From: JAWLHU01 sp041690255
GTDB lineage: Bacteria; Bacillota; Sulfobacillia; Symbiobacteriales; Symbiobacteriaceae
DNA: 64,000 nucleotides
Assembly (NCBI GenBank): GCA_041690255.1
Contig: JAWLHU010000015.1
Span: forward strand, 139,487-203,486
Direction of reading: 5' to 3'
Notes under the pieces: generated by a model
The model's input: the letters and a program-made list of their open reading frames with translations, nothing else
Database searches by the model: none
Told to the model about the DNA's origin: nothing
Translations under genes and position numbers: made by a program
Shown: in pieces, positions 8,129 through 16,340 of the stretch
Position numbering within the stretch: position 1 is the stretch's first letter
Layout: every line of letters begins with the position of its first letter

Positions 8129-8980
8129 GTGGCCCGGCCCGGTTCTTTCGATGGAGCTGTCTGCTATAAGGGAGGTGCCCCTCTGAAAGCGCTCCTGACC
8201 GCCCTGGCCATGCTTGTCACCGGCCTCCTGGCGGGGCTTCTCGCCCTCCTGCTCCTGCGAGGTGCCGGTGATCTCACCCTTCACTTCCTGCTCGGCATCC
8301 CTACCCGGGCCGGCCGCGAGGGAGGCATTCTGCCTGTGCTCGCTGCCACCGCCTGGCTGGCAGGTGGCTCCATGGCCATTGCCCTTCCCCTGGGGATCGG
8401 GACCGCCCTCTACCTCAGGGAGTACGCTCCGCCGGCGCACATTGTGACCGTACTGCGAGCCCTGACAGAGACCCTGGCCGGGGTGCCCAGCATTCTCTTC
8501 GGTCTCTTTGGCTTCGCCCTCTTCGTCGTCCGGCTGGGCTGGGGATGGTCGCTCCTCTCGGGCAGCGCCACCCTGGCCCTCATGCTTCTGCCCACGATCA
8601 TCCGCACCAGCGAGGAGGCGCTTGCCGCGGTGCCCCTGGCCCTGCGGGAGGGGGCGGCCGCCCTGGGCGCCACCCGTTGGCAGGCGGTGGCCCGGGTGAC
8701 CCTGAGACAGGCAGCGCCCGGGATCAAGACGGGGGCGGTCCTGGCCCTGGGTCGGGCGCTGGGCGAGACCGCCGCCGTGCTGCTGACCGCCGGCAGCGAC
8801 CTGGCCCTCCCGCTCTCTCCGTTCGACCCCGGTCGATCCATGGCTGTTCACCTGTACATACTCGCAACGGAGGGCCTGTCCGATGGCCGCGCCTACGCTA
8901 CCGCCCTGGCCCTGGTGGTCGCTGTCCTGGCTGTCAATCTGTCAGCCAACTTCCTGCTTCAGAGGGGGCACCGCTCGTGA
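8129..8980 (+). CDS. pstA: Phosphate ABC transporter permease PstA
   Basis: Second phosphate permease, 283 residues from the GTG at 8129. It shows LAGVPSILFGLFGFALFV and the coupling loop ALAAVPLALREGAAALGATR, closely parallel to PstC. The start is doubtful: no good ribosome site precedes GTG 8129, whereas AAGGGAGGTG lies 6-7 bases before an in-frame CTG at 8183, from which a clean hydrophobic N-terminus begins (KALLTALAMLVTG). A CTG start would give 265 residues. The stop overlaps the pstB start (GTGA), so the three genes are tightly coupled. Confidence 0.88.
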   Translation: MARPGSFDGAVCYKGGAPLKALLTALAMLVTGLLAGLLALLLLRGAGDLTLHFLLGIPTRAGREGGILPVLAATAWLAGGSMAIALPLGIGTALYLREYAPPAHIVTVLRALTETLAGVPSILFGLFGFALFVVRLGWGWSLLSGSATLALMLLPTIIRTSEEALAAVPLALREGAAALGATRWQAVARVTLRQAAPGIKTGAVLALGRALGETAAVLLTAGSDLALPLSPFDPGRSMAVHLYILATEGLSDGRAYATALALVVAVLAVNLSANFLLQRGHRS

Positions 8981-9720
8981 AAATGGAGACGCACGGCCTG
9001 CGGGTCTGGTATGGCCAGACCGAGGCGTTGCACGGCATAGACCTCGGGATCCCCGATCGGACCGTCACCGCTCTGATCGGTCCATCGGGCTGTGGCAAGT
9101 CGACCTTCCTCCGGGCGCTGAACCGCATGCACGACCTGACGCCCGGCGTGCGGGTCCGGGGACGCATCCTCCTGGAGGGCGCCCCGATCGATCGTGTTGC
9201 CCCAGAGGAGTTGCGCTGCCGGGTGGGCATGCTCTTCCAGCGACCCAACCCGTTCCCCATGTCGATCTACGCCAACATCGCCTTCGGCCCGTCGCTCTTC
9301 GGTGTCCGGGGGCGTGAGCTGGACGGCATCGTGGAAGGATCGCTAAAAAGGGCAGCGCTGTGGAATGAGGTCAAACACCGCCTCCAGTCCGATGCCACCC
9401 GTCTCTCCGGCGGGCAGCAACAACGGCTCTGCCTGGCTCGGGCACTGGCCATGGAGCCCGAACTCCTCCTCATGGACGAACCCTGCTCCGCCCTGGATCC
9501 CACCGCCACAGAGGCCATCGAGGAATTGATCCTCTCGCTGCGGCAGCAGATTGCCATCGTCATCGTCACCCATTCAATGGGTCAGGCCAGGCGGGTTGCT
9601 GATCGCATCGCCTTCTTTCAGGATGGCTGCCTTGTGGAGGAGGGGCCCGCCACGGCACTGCTCGAAGGGCCGGCTCAGCCTGCGACCCGGCAATTCCTGA
9701 GCCGCGAATCCGCTATGTGA
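8977..9720 (+). CDS. pstB: Phosphate ABC transporter ATPase PstB
   Basis: A 247-residue ABC ATPase that powers PstCA. Walker A is GPSGCGKST, the Q-loop is MLFQRPNPFPMS, the signature is LSGGQQQRLCLARAL, Walker B is LLLMDEPCSALDP, and the H-loop is VIVTHSMGQARR. The NPFP-type Q-loop sequence and RALNRMHDL segment are typical of PstB. GTG 8977 overlaps the pstA stop. No phoU follows; the next gene is glnR, preceded by its own promoter. Confidence 0.94.
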   Translation: MKMETHGLRVWYGQTEALHGIDLGIPDRTVTALIGPSGCGKSTFLRALNRMHDLTPGVRVRGRILLEGAPIDRVAPEELRCRVGMLFQRPNPFPMSIYANIAFGPSLFGVRGRELDGIVEGSLKRAALWNEVKHRLQSDATRLSGGQQQRLCLARALAMEPELLLMDEPCSALDPTATEAIEELILSLRQQIAIVIVTHSMGQARRVADRIAFFQDGCLVEEGPATALLEGPAQPATRQFLSRESAM

Positions 9721-9737
9721 CCTATGCCGAACAGGCA

Positions 9738-9754
9738 TGTCAGGTTTTCTGACA
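9738..9754 (+). promoter_or_regulatory. GlnR/TnrA box 1
   Basis: TGTCAGGTTTTCTGACA matches the GlnR/TnrA consensus TGTNA-N7-TNACA exactly. It lies just upstream of the -35 element of the glnR promoter. Confidence 0.88.
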
Positions 9755-9759
9755 CGAAG

Positions 9760-9789
9760 TTGACACTGCACCTGCGCGTCACGTATAGT
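9760..9789 (+). promoter_or_regulatory. glnR promoter (sigma-A type)
   Basis: -35 TTGACA at 9760-9765, an 18-base spacer, and -10 TATAGT at 9784-9789. It is framed by two GlnR boxes. Confidence 0.82.
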
Positions 9790-9807
9790 GACAGCGAGTA
9801 AGGGCGA

Positions 9808-9824
9808 TGTCAGGAAATCTGACA
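9808..9824 (+). promoter_or_regulatory. GlnR/TnrA box 2
   Basis: TGTCAGGAAATCTGACA also matches TGTNA-N7-TNACA exactly. Its centre is 70 bases from that of box 1 and it lies downstream of the predicted transcription start, as expected for repression by GlnR. Confidence 0.88.
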
Positions 9825-9861
9825 TGAACCCGAAGGGTTCGCAGCAAGGGAGGCAGCAGGA

Positions 9862-10257
9862 TTGAAAGATGAGAACGGAGCCGCACCGGTCTACTCCATG
9901 GGGGTCGCCGAGCGTCTCACCGGATTGACCGCCCGCCAGATCCGGTACTGGGAGCAGCACGGCCTGCTGGCCCCCAGCCGGACCAAAGGGCGACAACGGC
10001 TCTACACGGAAGCCGACATCCTCCGGCTAAAAGAGATCAAGCGGCTCATGAACGAGGGGATGACACTCGAGCGTGTAAAGGCCCTCTACGCCGCCCGAGA
10101 TGCACGCCGGACCCAGGCACAGAACGAGCCCACGACACAGCGCTTTGCCGAACGGATTCCCACGCACGGGACCGGCCCGGCCCGTTCCCTGTACACGGGT
10201 GGCAATCGTGCCGAGTTGCAGCGCCTGATTGATCGAGGCGATCGGAAGAGCAAGTGA
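9862..10257 (+). CDS. glnR: GlnR, MerR-family nitrogen repressor
   Basis: A 131-residue MerR-type regulator. The winged helix (VAERLTGLTARQIRYWEQHG, then RLYTEADILRLKEIKRLM) fits GlnR/TnrA, and the gene order glnR-glnA together with two GlnR boxes upstream confirms it. In Bacillus, GlnR represses glnRA when glutamine is plentiful, sensed through feedback-inhibited glutamine synthetase binding to the GlnR C-terminal tail. Here the tail is short and basic (RLIDRGDRKSK). Start is TTG 9862 with GGGAGG upstream. Autoregulation is expected. glnA follows within about 50 bases. Confidence 0.93.
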   Translation: MKDENGAAPVYSMGVAERLTGLTARQIRYWEQHGLLAPSRTKGRQRLYTEADILRLKEIKRLMNEGMTLERVKALYAARDARRTQAQNEPTTQRFAERIPTHGTGPARSLYTGGNRAELQRLIDRGDRKSK

Positions 10258-10306
10258 GAAGCTTGATTGTTGGCTTTTAAATATCGAGTGAAGGGGTATG
10301 GTGGCA

Positions 10307-11731
10307 ATGGCGACGGCGAAGGAAGTACTTGCGATGATCCAGGAGAAGGGTATCAAGATGATCGATGTGAAATTCGTCGATCTCCCCGGCGTCTTCCACC
10401 ACCTGACCGTACCGGCTGACGTGGTCGATGAGGAGGTCCTGACCAAGGGCATGCCCTTCGACGGTTCCTCGATTCGGGGCTTCCGTGGGATTGCGGAGTC
10501 TGACATGGTCCTCCTCCCCGATCTGAGCACCGTGGTGTTTGATCCCTTCGTAGAAGGACCGACCCTCTCCATGTTTGTGGATGTGAAGGAGCCCGGCCTG
10601 AAGGACTACGTCCGCGATCCCCGCGGCGTAGCGAAGCGGGCGGAGCAGTACCTGAAGGATTCCGGTATTGCCGATGTCTCCTACTGGGGTCCGGAGCTGG
10701 AGTTCTTCATGTTCGACAACGTTCGGTTCCAGACCGGCCCCGACGCCTCGTTCTACTTCATTGAGTCCGGCGAGGCCCACTGGAATGTAGGGCGCGGCGA
10801 CCTTCCCAACTCGGGTTACAAGGTGAAGTATCAGCAGGGCTACTTCCGGGCGCTGCCGATCGACGACCAGACCAACATCCGCACCGCCATGTCCCTGCAA
10901 CTGCAGGAGATGGGCTTTGTGGTTGAGCGGCACCACCACGAGGTCGCCTCCGCCGGCCAGAACGAGATTAACTTCCGCTTCTCCACCCTGACAGAGGCTG
11001 CCGACAAGGCAGCTATGTACAAGTACGTGATCAAGAACGTCGCCCGCACCTACGGCAAGACCGTTACCTTCATGCCTAAGCCGCTCTACAAGAACTCCGG
11101 CTCGGGCATGCACTGCAACCAGTCCCTGTCGAAGGGCGGCCAGAACCTCTTCTACAAGGAGGGCGGCTACGCCAACCTCAGCCAGGAGGCGCTCTGGTAT
11201 ATTGGCGGCATTCTGAAGCATGCCCCCGCCCTGCTGGCGCTGACCAACCCGACCACCAACTCCTACAAGCGGCTGGTTCCGGGCTACGAGGCGCCGGTCA
11301 ACCTGGTCTTCTCCAAGGGCAACCGCTCGGCCGCCATCCGGATCCCGTCCAACTTCTCGACCCCGAAGACCACCCGTGTCGAGTTCCGGACCCCGGACCC
11401 CATGGCCAACCCCTACCTGGCCTTCGCCGCCCAGCTCATGGCCGGTCTGGACGGCATTAAGAACCAGATCGACCCCACAGCCGCCGGCTATGGCCCGCTA
11501 GACAAGGATATTTACCACCTGTCCGATGAGGAGAAGGCCAAGATCGGCGCCGTGCCGACCTCGCTCCGCCGTGTGGTGGATGCGCTCAAGGAGGATCACG
11601 AGTTCCTGCTCCAGGGCGGTGTCTTCAGCAAGGAACTGATCGATACCTGGATCGCCCTGAAGGAGGAGGAGATCTCTGCCCTGGAGACCCGTCCGCAGCC
11701 GGTCGAGTTCGAGATGTACTTCGACAACTAA
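10307..11731 (+). CDS. glnA: Glutamine synthetase, type I (beta-like)
   Basis: Makes glutamine from glutamate, ammonia and ATP; the cytoplasmic enzyme is a dodecamer. 474 residues. Active-site blocks include YWGPELEFFMFD, HHHEVASAGQNEINF, NSYKRLVPGYEAPVN and the C-terminal FSKELIDTWIALK. Two marks favour the GSI-beta class: an insertion-bearing region around AHWNVGRGDLPNSGYKVK, and DKDIYHLSDEEKAKIG, which aligns with the adenylylation Tyr region of enteric and actinobacterial enzymes. Firmicutes GlnR usually partners the shorter GSI-alpha. ATG 10307 is preferred because AAGGGG (10291-10296) lies 10 bases upstream, but only 1 base before the ATG at 10298. Confidence 0.93.
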   Translation: MATAKEVLAMIQEKGIKMIDVKFVDLPGVFHHLTVPADVVDEEVLTKGMPFDGSSIRGFRGIAESDMVLLPDLSTVVFDPFVEGPTLSMFVDVKEPGLKDYVRDPRGVAKRAEQYLKDSGIADVSYWGPELEFFMFDNVRFQTGPDASFYFIESGEAHWNVGRGDLPNSGYKVKYQQGYFRALPIDDQTNIRTAMSLQLQEMGFVVERHHHEVASAGQNEINFRFSTLTEAADKAAMYKYVIKNVARTYGKTVTFMPKPLYKNSGSGMHCNQSLSKGGQNLFYKEGGYANLSQEALWYIGGILKHAPALLALTNPTTNSYKRLVPGYEAPVNLVFSKGNRSAAIRIPSNFSTPKTTRVEFRTPDPMANPYLAFAAQLMAGLDGIKNQIDPTAAGYGPLDKDIYHLSDEEKAKIGAVPTSLRRVVDALKEDHEFLLQGGVFSKELIDTWIALKEEEISALETRPQPVEFEMYFDN

Positions 11732-11744
11732 GCCCTCTTTTGAT

Positions 11745-11780
11745 GCCCCTCTGCCTTCGATGGCAGAGGGGCTTCTCTCA
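11745..11780 (+). terminator. Terminator after glnA
   Basis: Perfect 11-bp stem GCCCCTCTGCC (11745-11755) and GGCAGAGGGGC (11762-11772), followed by TTCTCT. It ends the glnR-glnA transcript. Confidence 0.85.
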
Positions 11781-11851
11781 CGCCCGGGAACCAGAAAAGG
11801 TTCGGAAGCGTCTACCTAGACGAAACTGCAATCGAATGGAGCTAGCACCCC

Positions 11852-12661
11852 ATGCAAGTTGTCTCGAAGGCCTTGACCCTCCAGCTGGAGCGGGCGGAGG
11901 GCCACTGCTGGTACGATGCTTACGAGGAGATGTCCCGCCTGCCCGGCAACCCTCATGGTCTCGAGGTCCGTCGTATGGGCGATGCCTGGGTATACTCCTG
12001 CACCGAGTTTCCGCACCCCGGCTTCGCCAACAAGGTGATCGGGGCGGGTACAGGCGACCTGGACACCCTGACCGAGGCGCTGGCCTTCTTCGCGTCCCGG
12101 GGCGTGCGGGGCAGCGTGGAGATCGCCCCCGGCGACGATGACCCGGATCTGCTTCAGTTCCTGCGGGAGCGTGGGCTCTATGCCAAGATCTTCTGCTCCG
12201 TCCTCTACGCGACGCCCACTCCGGACGTGCCGCCTCTGCCGCCGGGCGTGACCATCCGCCGGGTGGAGAGCGAGGCAGACATTGACCTGGTCGCCCGCAT
12301 TCACCGCGACGGTATGGGTATCAGTCCGCGTGGCGAGCAGTTCTTCCGGGAGACAGCCCTCGCTGCCCACCGCCTGCCGCAGTTCCGGCACTACATCGCC
12401 GAGGTTGACGGCCAGCCAGCCGCCCAGGCCTGGCTCCACGTAGCTGAAGGGGTGGGGGTCCTTGTTGCCGGCGCTACCCTGCCGGGGTTCCGTGGGCGTG
12501 GGCTTCAGACAGCGCTTATCCACCACCGGGTGGCCGAAGCGGCCCGTGCCGGATGCGACCTGGTCTGCAGTCAGACCGATCCGGTCACCATCTCCCAGAA
12601 CAACCTGGAGCGGGTCGGTTTCCGTCTGGCCTACACCAAAATGGAGTTTCACCCAGCATAA
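11852..12661 (+). CDS. GNAT-family N-acetyltransferase
   Basis: Protein of 269 residues. The last ~145 residues form a GNAT fold: VTIRRVESEADIDLVARI as beta1-alpha1, then the acetyl-CoA pyrophosphate loop GFRGRGLQTALIHHRV and a late NLERVGFRLAYTKMEF strand. The N-terminal ~120 residues resemble a degenerate first GNAT half (DLDTLTEALAFF, VRGSVEIAPGD). The substrate is unknown. ATG 11852 has a weak GGAG upstream. The gene stands alone between the glnA terminator and a shared bidirectional terminator. Confidence 0.82.
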   Translation: MQVVSKALTLQLERAEGHCWYDAYEEMSRLPGNPHGLEVRRMGDAWVYSCTEFPHPGFANKVIGAGTGDLDTLTEALAFFASRGVRGSVEIAPGDDDPDLLQFLRERGLYAKIFCSVLYATPTPDVPPLPPGVTIRRVESEADIDLVARIHRDGMGISPRGEQFFRETALAAHRLPQFRHYIAEVDGQPAAQAWLHVAEGVGVLVAGATLPGFRGRGLQTALIHHRVAEAARAGCDLVCSQTDPVTISQNNLERVGFRLAYTKMEFHPA

Positions 12662-12680
12662 GCACCGTGTAAGCATGGCA

Positions 12681-12724
12681 CAGACCGCCCTACAAACCTT
12701 GTCGAAGGTTGGTAGGACGGTCTG
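12681..12724. terminator. Bidirectional terminator
   Basis: A 20-bp stem with two mismatches (12681-12700 and 12705-12724) around a GTCG tetraloop, between the convergent acetyltransferase and HAD genes. Confidence 0.8.
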
Positions 12725-12760
12725 GCTTTCGTGCGTCAAGTTTCGACACCTCAGCGTGGG

Positions 12761-13390
12761 CTACAGATCTGCCAGGGTCGTGATCCGCCTGACCCCCGCG
12801 GGCACCGGCTCCCTACTCCCCAACCGGTCGATCCAGACCCCTTGCATACCCACGGCGGTGGCGGCAGCGGCATCGTGCTCCGACTTGTCACCTACGTAAA
12901 GCGCCTCCTCGGGCATGGCCCCCATCGCTTGAAGGGCATGGAGGAAAATCCGAGGATCTGGCTTGGCCGCCCCGACCTCGCTGGAGATGAAGACCCAATC
13001 GCCAAAGAACCGGTCCAGCCCGGCCTGGCGCAGCTTTGCCCGCTGATGCTCCCCTGGCGGACCATTGGTGATCACCGCCAGCCTGTGCCCGCCCGCCACC
13101 AATCGCTCCAGTACCGGCAGCGCATCATCGTACGAGGGATCGAAGTCGACCATAGCCGTGACGAAACGCTCAGCAAGATCGCCGGAGGCACCGCCCGCCA
13201 GCGCCTCCTGGTACCACTTCTCCTCGATCGCCAGGCGCCCGATCGCAACCTGGGGCCAGAGCGAAAGGTTTGCCGTCATCGCTTGCGCTATGTCAACTCC
13301 ACCCTGCCGCAGTAGAGCATAGGCTCTATCCTCGCGCGGTCCATAAGGGATCAGCGTATCATCGAGATCAAAGATGTATGTTGTAATCAT
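12761..13390 (-). CDS. HAD-family hydrolase
   Basis: A 209-residue haloacid-dehalogenase-type phosphatase. Motif I is FDLDDTLI with the nucleophilic Asp, motif II is LAVITNGPPG, motif III Lys lies in AAKPDPRIF, and motif IV is ALYVGDKSEHD. A helical cap occupies residues ~15-85, as in subfamily IA enzymes of the YjjG/phosphoglycolate phosphatase group. The natural substrate cannot be assigned. It diverges from rpoN; the intergenic region holds the sigma-54-type promoter of rpoN. Confidence 0.88.
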   Translation of the reverse strand: MITTYIFDLDDTLIPYGPREDRAYALLRQGGVDIAQAMTANLSLWPQVAIGRLAIEEKWYQEALAGGASGDLAERFVTAMVDFDPSYDDALPVLERLVAGGHRLAVITNGPPGEHQRAKLRQAGLDRFFGDWVFISSEVGAAKPDPRIFLHALQAMGAMPEEALYVGDKSEHDAAAATAVGMQGVWIDRLGSREPVPAGVRRITTLADL

Positions 13391-13484
13391 AAGGACCGAT
13401 TTCGGCTAAGACGGTCTAGAAACCTTCTCGTGCAAACGACCTATGGCACAAAACGATCAACACAGTGTAGAGTGGGGAGTGGGG

Positions 13485-13502
13485 TTGGCACATTTTTTGC
13501 AA
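13485..13502 (+). promoter_or_regulatory. Sigma-54-type (-24/-12) promoter upstream of rpoN
   Basis: The TTGGCAC and TTGCAA elements have GG (13487-13488) and GC (13499-13500) exactly 10 bases apart, matching the consensus TGGCAC-N5-TTGCA. It lies 72 bases before the rpoN start codon and points toward it. Confidence 0.75.
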
Positions 13503-13573
13503 CCGCTCGTGCCAGGAAACCGAGACCGTCAAAGCGAATACCTTACACAAGACTGACGCGGGAGGTGATGAGC

Positions 13574-14950
13574 ATGCGACTCGGGTTTGGCCTCCAAATG
13601 CAGCAGACACAGCGGCTCATCATGACTCCGGAACTGCGCCAGGCCATTGCTGTGCTACAAAAGCCGGTCGCAGAGTTGGGCGAACTGATCGACGGGGAGC
13701 TCCTGGAGAATCCCTGCCTCGAAGTTGAGCCCAAAGATGATGCGATCGAATCACCCGTTCCACCCTCGGAGGCCCGCAGACTCCTGGAGTACCTCGGCAA
13801 CGATGAGGGTGGCAGCGGCAGCGGTGGGGGCGGCCATTCCGGTGAGGAAGAGGTCACTTTTGAGGCATTTACGGCAACTGTGCCCACACTACAGGATCAT
13901 CTGACAGCGCAGCTATACCTTGCCGGACTCCCTGCGCGGGACCGGCAGATCGCTGAGTTCCTGATCGGCAGCCTGAACGATCATGGCTACCTTACGATCG
14001 CTCTGCCCGAGGTGGCTGAGAGCCTCGGTGTCACCGAGGAACGGGTCGAGACCGTCCTGCGTGTCGTCCAGTCCTTCGACCCTGTCGGGGTAGGCGCCCG
14101 ATCCCTGCGGGAATGCCTCCTGATCCAGTGGGCCTCGATCGATGACGGCAATCCCCTGGTGGCGGAGCTCATCGAGAACCATCTGGATGACCTGGCTGCC
14201 GGCCGGATTCCCCGGATTGCAGAGGCGCTCGGGGCCACCCCGGCAGAGGTGCAGGAGGCGGCCGATCTGATTCGGAGCCTAGACCCGAAGCCGGGCCGGC
14301 TCTATGGCAGGGCCGACGAGACTCGCTACGTCGTACCGGATGTTGTGGTCGAGCGTGTCGGGCGGGAGTACGTGGTCGTTGTCAACGATGCACCGATCCC
14401 GAAGCTGCTGGTCTCCCGGCAGTACCGGAATATGCTGGATCGCGGAACCGACGGCGAAGCCCGGAAGTTCGTTGAGGAGAAGATACAGTCGGCCCTCTGG
14501 TTGATCAAGGCGATTGAACAGCGACGGCTAACCCTCTACCGTGTGACCGAGGCGATTGTCGAGTTCCAGCGGGATTTCTTCGATCACGGTCTCCGCTATC
14601 TGCGCCCGCTCACTTTGCGAGAGGTAGCTGAGGTGGTCGGAGTGCACGAGTCGACCGTAAGCCGGGCAACATCGGGCAAATACGCCCAGACGCCTCAGGG
14701 GACCTTTGAGCTGAAGTTCTTCTTCTCCAGCGGGGTAGATGGTGCCCAGGGCGAGGGTGTGGCCGCTGGGTCCGTCAAGAAGCTAATCGCCGACCTGATC
14801 GCTAAGGAGGATCCCAGCGAACCGCTCTCCGATCAGAGCCTGACCGACCAGTTGAAGCGGCAGGGGCTCACCATCTCCCGACGGACGGTTGCCAAGTACC
14901 GTGAGGAGATGGGGGTACCAAACTCCGGCAAGCGGAAGCGCTACGCATAG
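13574..14950 (+). CDS. rpoN: RNA polymerase sigma-54 factor
   Basis: Sigma-54 directs polymerase to -24/-12 promoters and needs an AAA+ enhancer-binding activator. 458 residues. Region I is at the N-terminus (QTQRLIMTPELRQAIAVLQK), an acidic/Gly-rich region II follows (residues ~60-105), then the core-binding domain, the HTH (LREVAEVVGVHESTVSRAT) and the RpoN box near the C-terminus (ISRRTVAKYREEMGVP). ATG 13574 has GGGAGG 8 bases upstream; the ATG at 13568 is too close to it. A sigma-54-type promoter lies upstream, suggesting autoregulation. In Firmicutes rpoN often precedes cggR-gap-pgk; here a LysR gene follows. Confidence 0.95.
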   Translation: MRLGFGLQMQQTQRLIMTPELRQAIAVLQKPVAELGELIDGELLENPCLEVEPKDDAIESPVPPSEARRLLEYLGNDEGGSGSGGGGHSGEEEVTFEAFTATVPTLQDHLTAQLYLAGLPARDRQIAEFLIGSLNDHGYLTIALPEVAESLGVTEERVETVLRVVQSFDPVGVGARSLRECLLIQWASIDDGNPLVAELIENHLDDLAAGRIPRIAEALGATPAEVQEAADLIRSLDPKPGRLYGRADETRYVVPDVVVERVGREYVVVVNDAPIPKLLVSRQYRNMLDRGTDGEARKFVEEKIQSALWLIKAIEQRRLTLYRVTEAIVEFQRDFFDHGLRYLRPLTLREVAEVVGVHESTVSRATSGKYAQTPQGTFELKFFFSSGVDGAQGEGVAAGSVKKLIADLIAKEDPSEPLSDQSLTDQLKRQGLTISRRTVAKYREEMGVPNSGKRKRYA

Positions 14951-15006
14951 GAACGCAACAGGGCTGCACCGTACGAAGGGTGCAGCCCATTTCTTGTCCG
15001 GCGTAT

Positions 15007-15924
15007 CTACGCCGTTTCGTCCGTGTGCAGCCTGACCTTGTACATGGTCGCCAGCGTCTCGAGTAAGGCACGAGCGGTGCCGCTCCAGACTTTTCCCCGC
15101 CGGTGGATCAAGATGTTCTGCCGCTTCAGCCCCTCGCTCTGCACCAGGGGGATCGTGATCAACTGCTTCATGCGCAGCTCACTCTCCACGGTGGATTGGG
15201 GCATCATTGTAACGCCAAGGCCGGACATGACCATGCGCTTGGCTGCTTCAATCGAGTCCAGCTCCATGGTAATGCGTGGGACGAAGCCCTGCCCGGCCCA
15301 CCACTGCTCAACCATCGCCCAGTAGCCCGAGTTTCGGTCTGTCGTGATCAGTGACTCACCGGCCAATTCCTCCAGCCCGACCGCCAGCCGGCCCGAGAGT
15401 GGATGATCCGGATAGACGACCAGGAGGATCGGCTCCTCCGACAAAGGCCAGGCCTCAATCTCAGCATGGCTCGGCAACGGGGCGTGCACCAGGCCCAGTT
15501 GCACGGACTCATCCAGGACTAACTGCTGGATCTGGTGGGATCGACCGGTGCGAACCAGCACTTCCACCGCCGGATAGTTGGCCTTGAATCGGGTCAGGAT
15601 CTGCGGAAGAAGATAGGCGGATGAGGTGAGCGCGGAGCCCACGGTCAGTGACCCGCCCGATGCGGTCTCCAAATCCTGTACCGCCTGATGGGCCCGTCGG
15701 ATATCCTGTAGCACTCGCTCGGCATGCGGCAGGAGCACCCGGCCGGCATCGGTCAGGCGGACACCGCGCGGCTTTCGCTCGAAGAGCGTCTGCCCCAACT
15801 CCTTCTCCAACGCCTGAATCCGGGCCGTCACGGAGGGTTGGGTCAGAAAGAGGCGCTCAGCGGCACGGTTGAAACTGCCTGTCTTCGCAATCCACCAGAA
15901 CGCTTCCAGCGCTTGAATCTCCAT
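15007..15924 (-). CDS. LysR-family transcriptional regulator
   Basis: 305 residues: N-terminal winged helix-turn-helix (FNRAAERLFLTQPSVTARIQ, residues ~17-36), a linker helix, then a two-lobed periplasmic-binding-like effector domain (SLTVGSALTSSAYLLPQILT). The closest family flavour is CysL/CbbR-like, but the effector is unknown. LysR proteins usually control the divergently placed gene, here pgk, 416 bases away. It lies opposite to its neighbours, inserted between rpoN and pgk. Confidence 0.9.
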   Translation of the reverse strand: MEIQALEAFWWIAKTGSFNRAAERLFLTQPSVTARIQALEKELGQTLFERKPRGVRLTDAGRVLLPHAERVLQDIRRAHQAVQDLETASGGSLTVGSALTSSAYLLPQILTRFKANYPAVEVLVRTGRSHQIQQLVLDESVQLGLVHAPLPSHAEIEAWPLSEEPILLVVYPDHPLSGRLAVGLEELAGESLITTDRNSGYWAMVEQWWAGQGFVPRITMELDSIEAAKRMVMSGLGVTMMPQSTVESELRMKQLITIPLVQSEGLKRQNILIHRRGKVWSGTARALLETLATMYKVRLHTDETA

Positions 15925-16340
15925 GGCCGCAGACCCCCTGCCAGGGACCAGAATCGATCGCTTCTACAAACATACCATAAAAGCCGCGTATCCGTGAACG
16001 GGGGATCGATTGACTCGGTCAATAAGTAGCCGTCGTGGCGGTTCACGTGGGGTCACCCGATCAGTTGGGCTGGGGGCGAATCTGCCAGAGAACTGGAATT
16101 TGCAGATCTGATCAGCTATGATTGGAACGGAGATGACCTCTGGTTCTAGAGATGGTGGGCCCTCTGCCTCATCCTCACAAAGTACCAGTTCTGGCACATG
16201 ACCCTGGACGGATGAATCAATACTAGCGGTCTGGAAGGGATTTTCCCTCCCGTGTGGTATGATCTTTTGTAGAGGACTTTAACAAAGTCTCTGAAGACGG
16301 CGCCTTCCAAGGGCGCTCAGCCGAGAAAGGTGGACAAGCC
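15925..16340. other. Intergenic region between lysR and pgk
   Basis: No convincing coding sequence. Just upstream of pgk there is an extended -10 element, TG-G-TATGAT (16255-16263), preceded by a GGGA-TTT-TCCC palindrome near 16237-16247, which could be an operator. The rest of the region shows nothing I can support. Confidence 0.45.
16255..16263 (+). promoter_or_regulatory. Extended -10 promoter element for pgk
   Basis: TGGTATGAT fits the TGnTATAAT extended -10 pattern, with no good -35. It lies 78 bases before the pgk start. Confidence 0.45.

Noticed and set aside
13444..13462. Second sigma-54 promoter (TGGCACAAAACG)
   Set aside because: It has the -24 half but no GC at the required 10-base distance.
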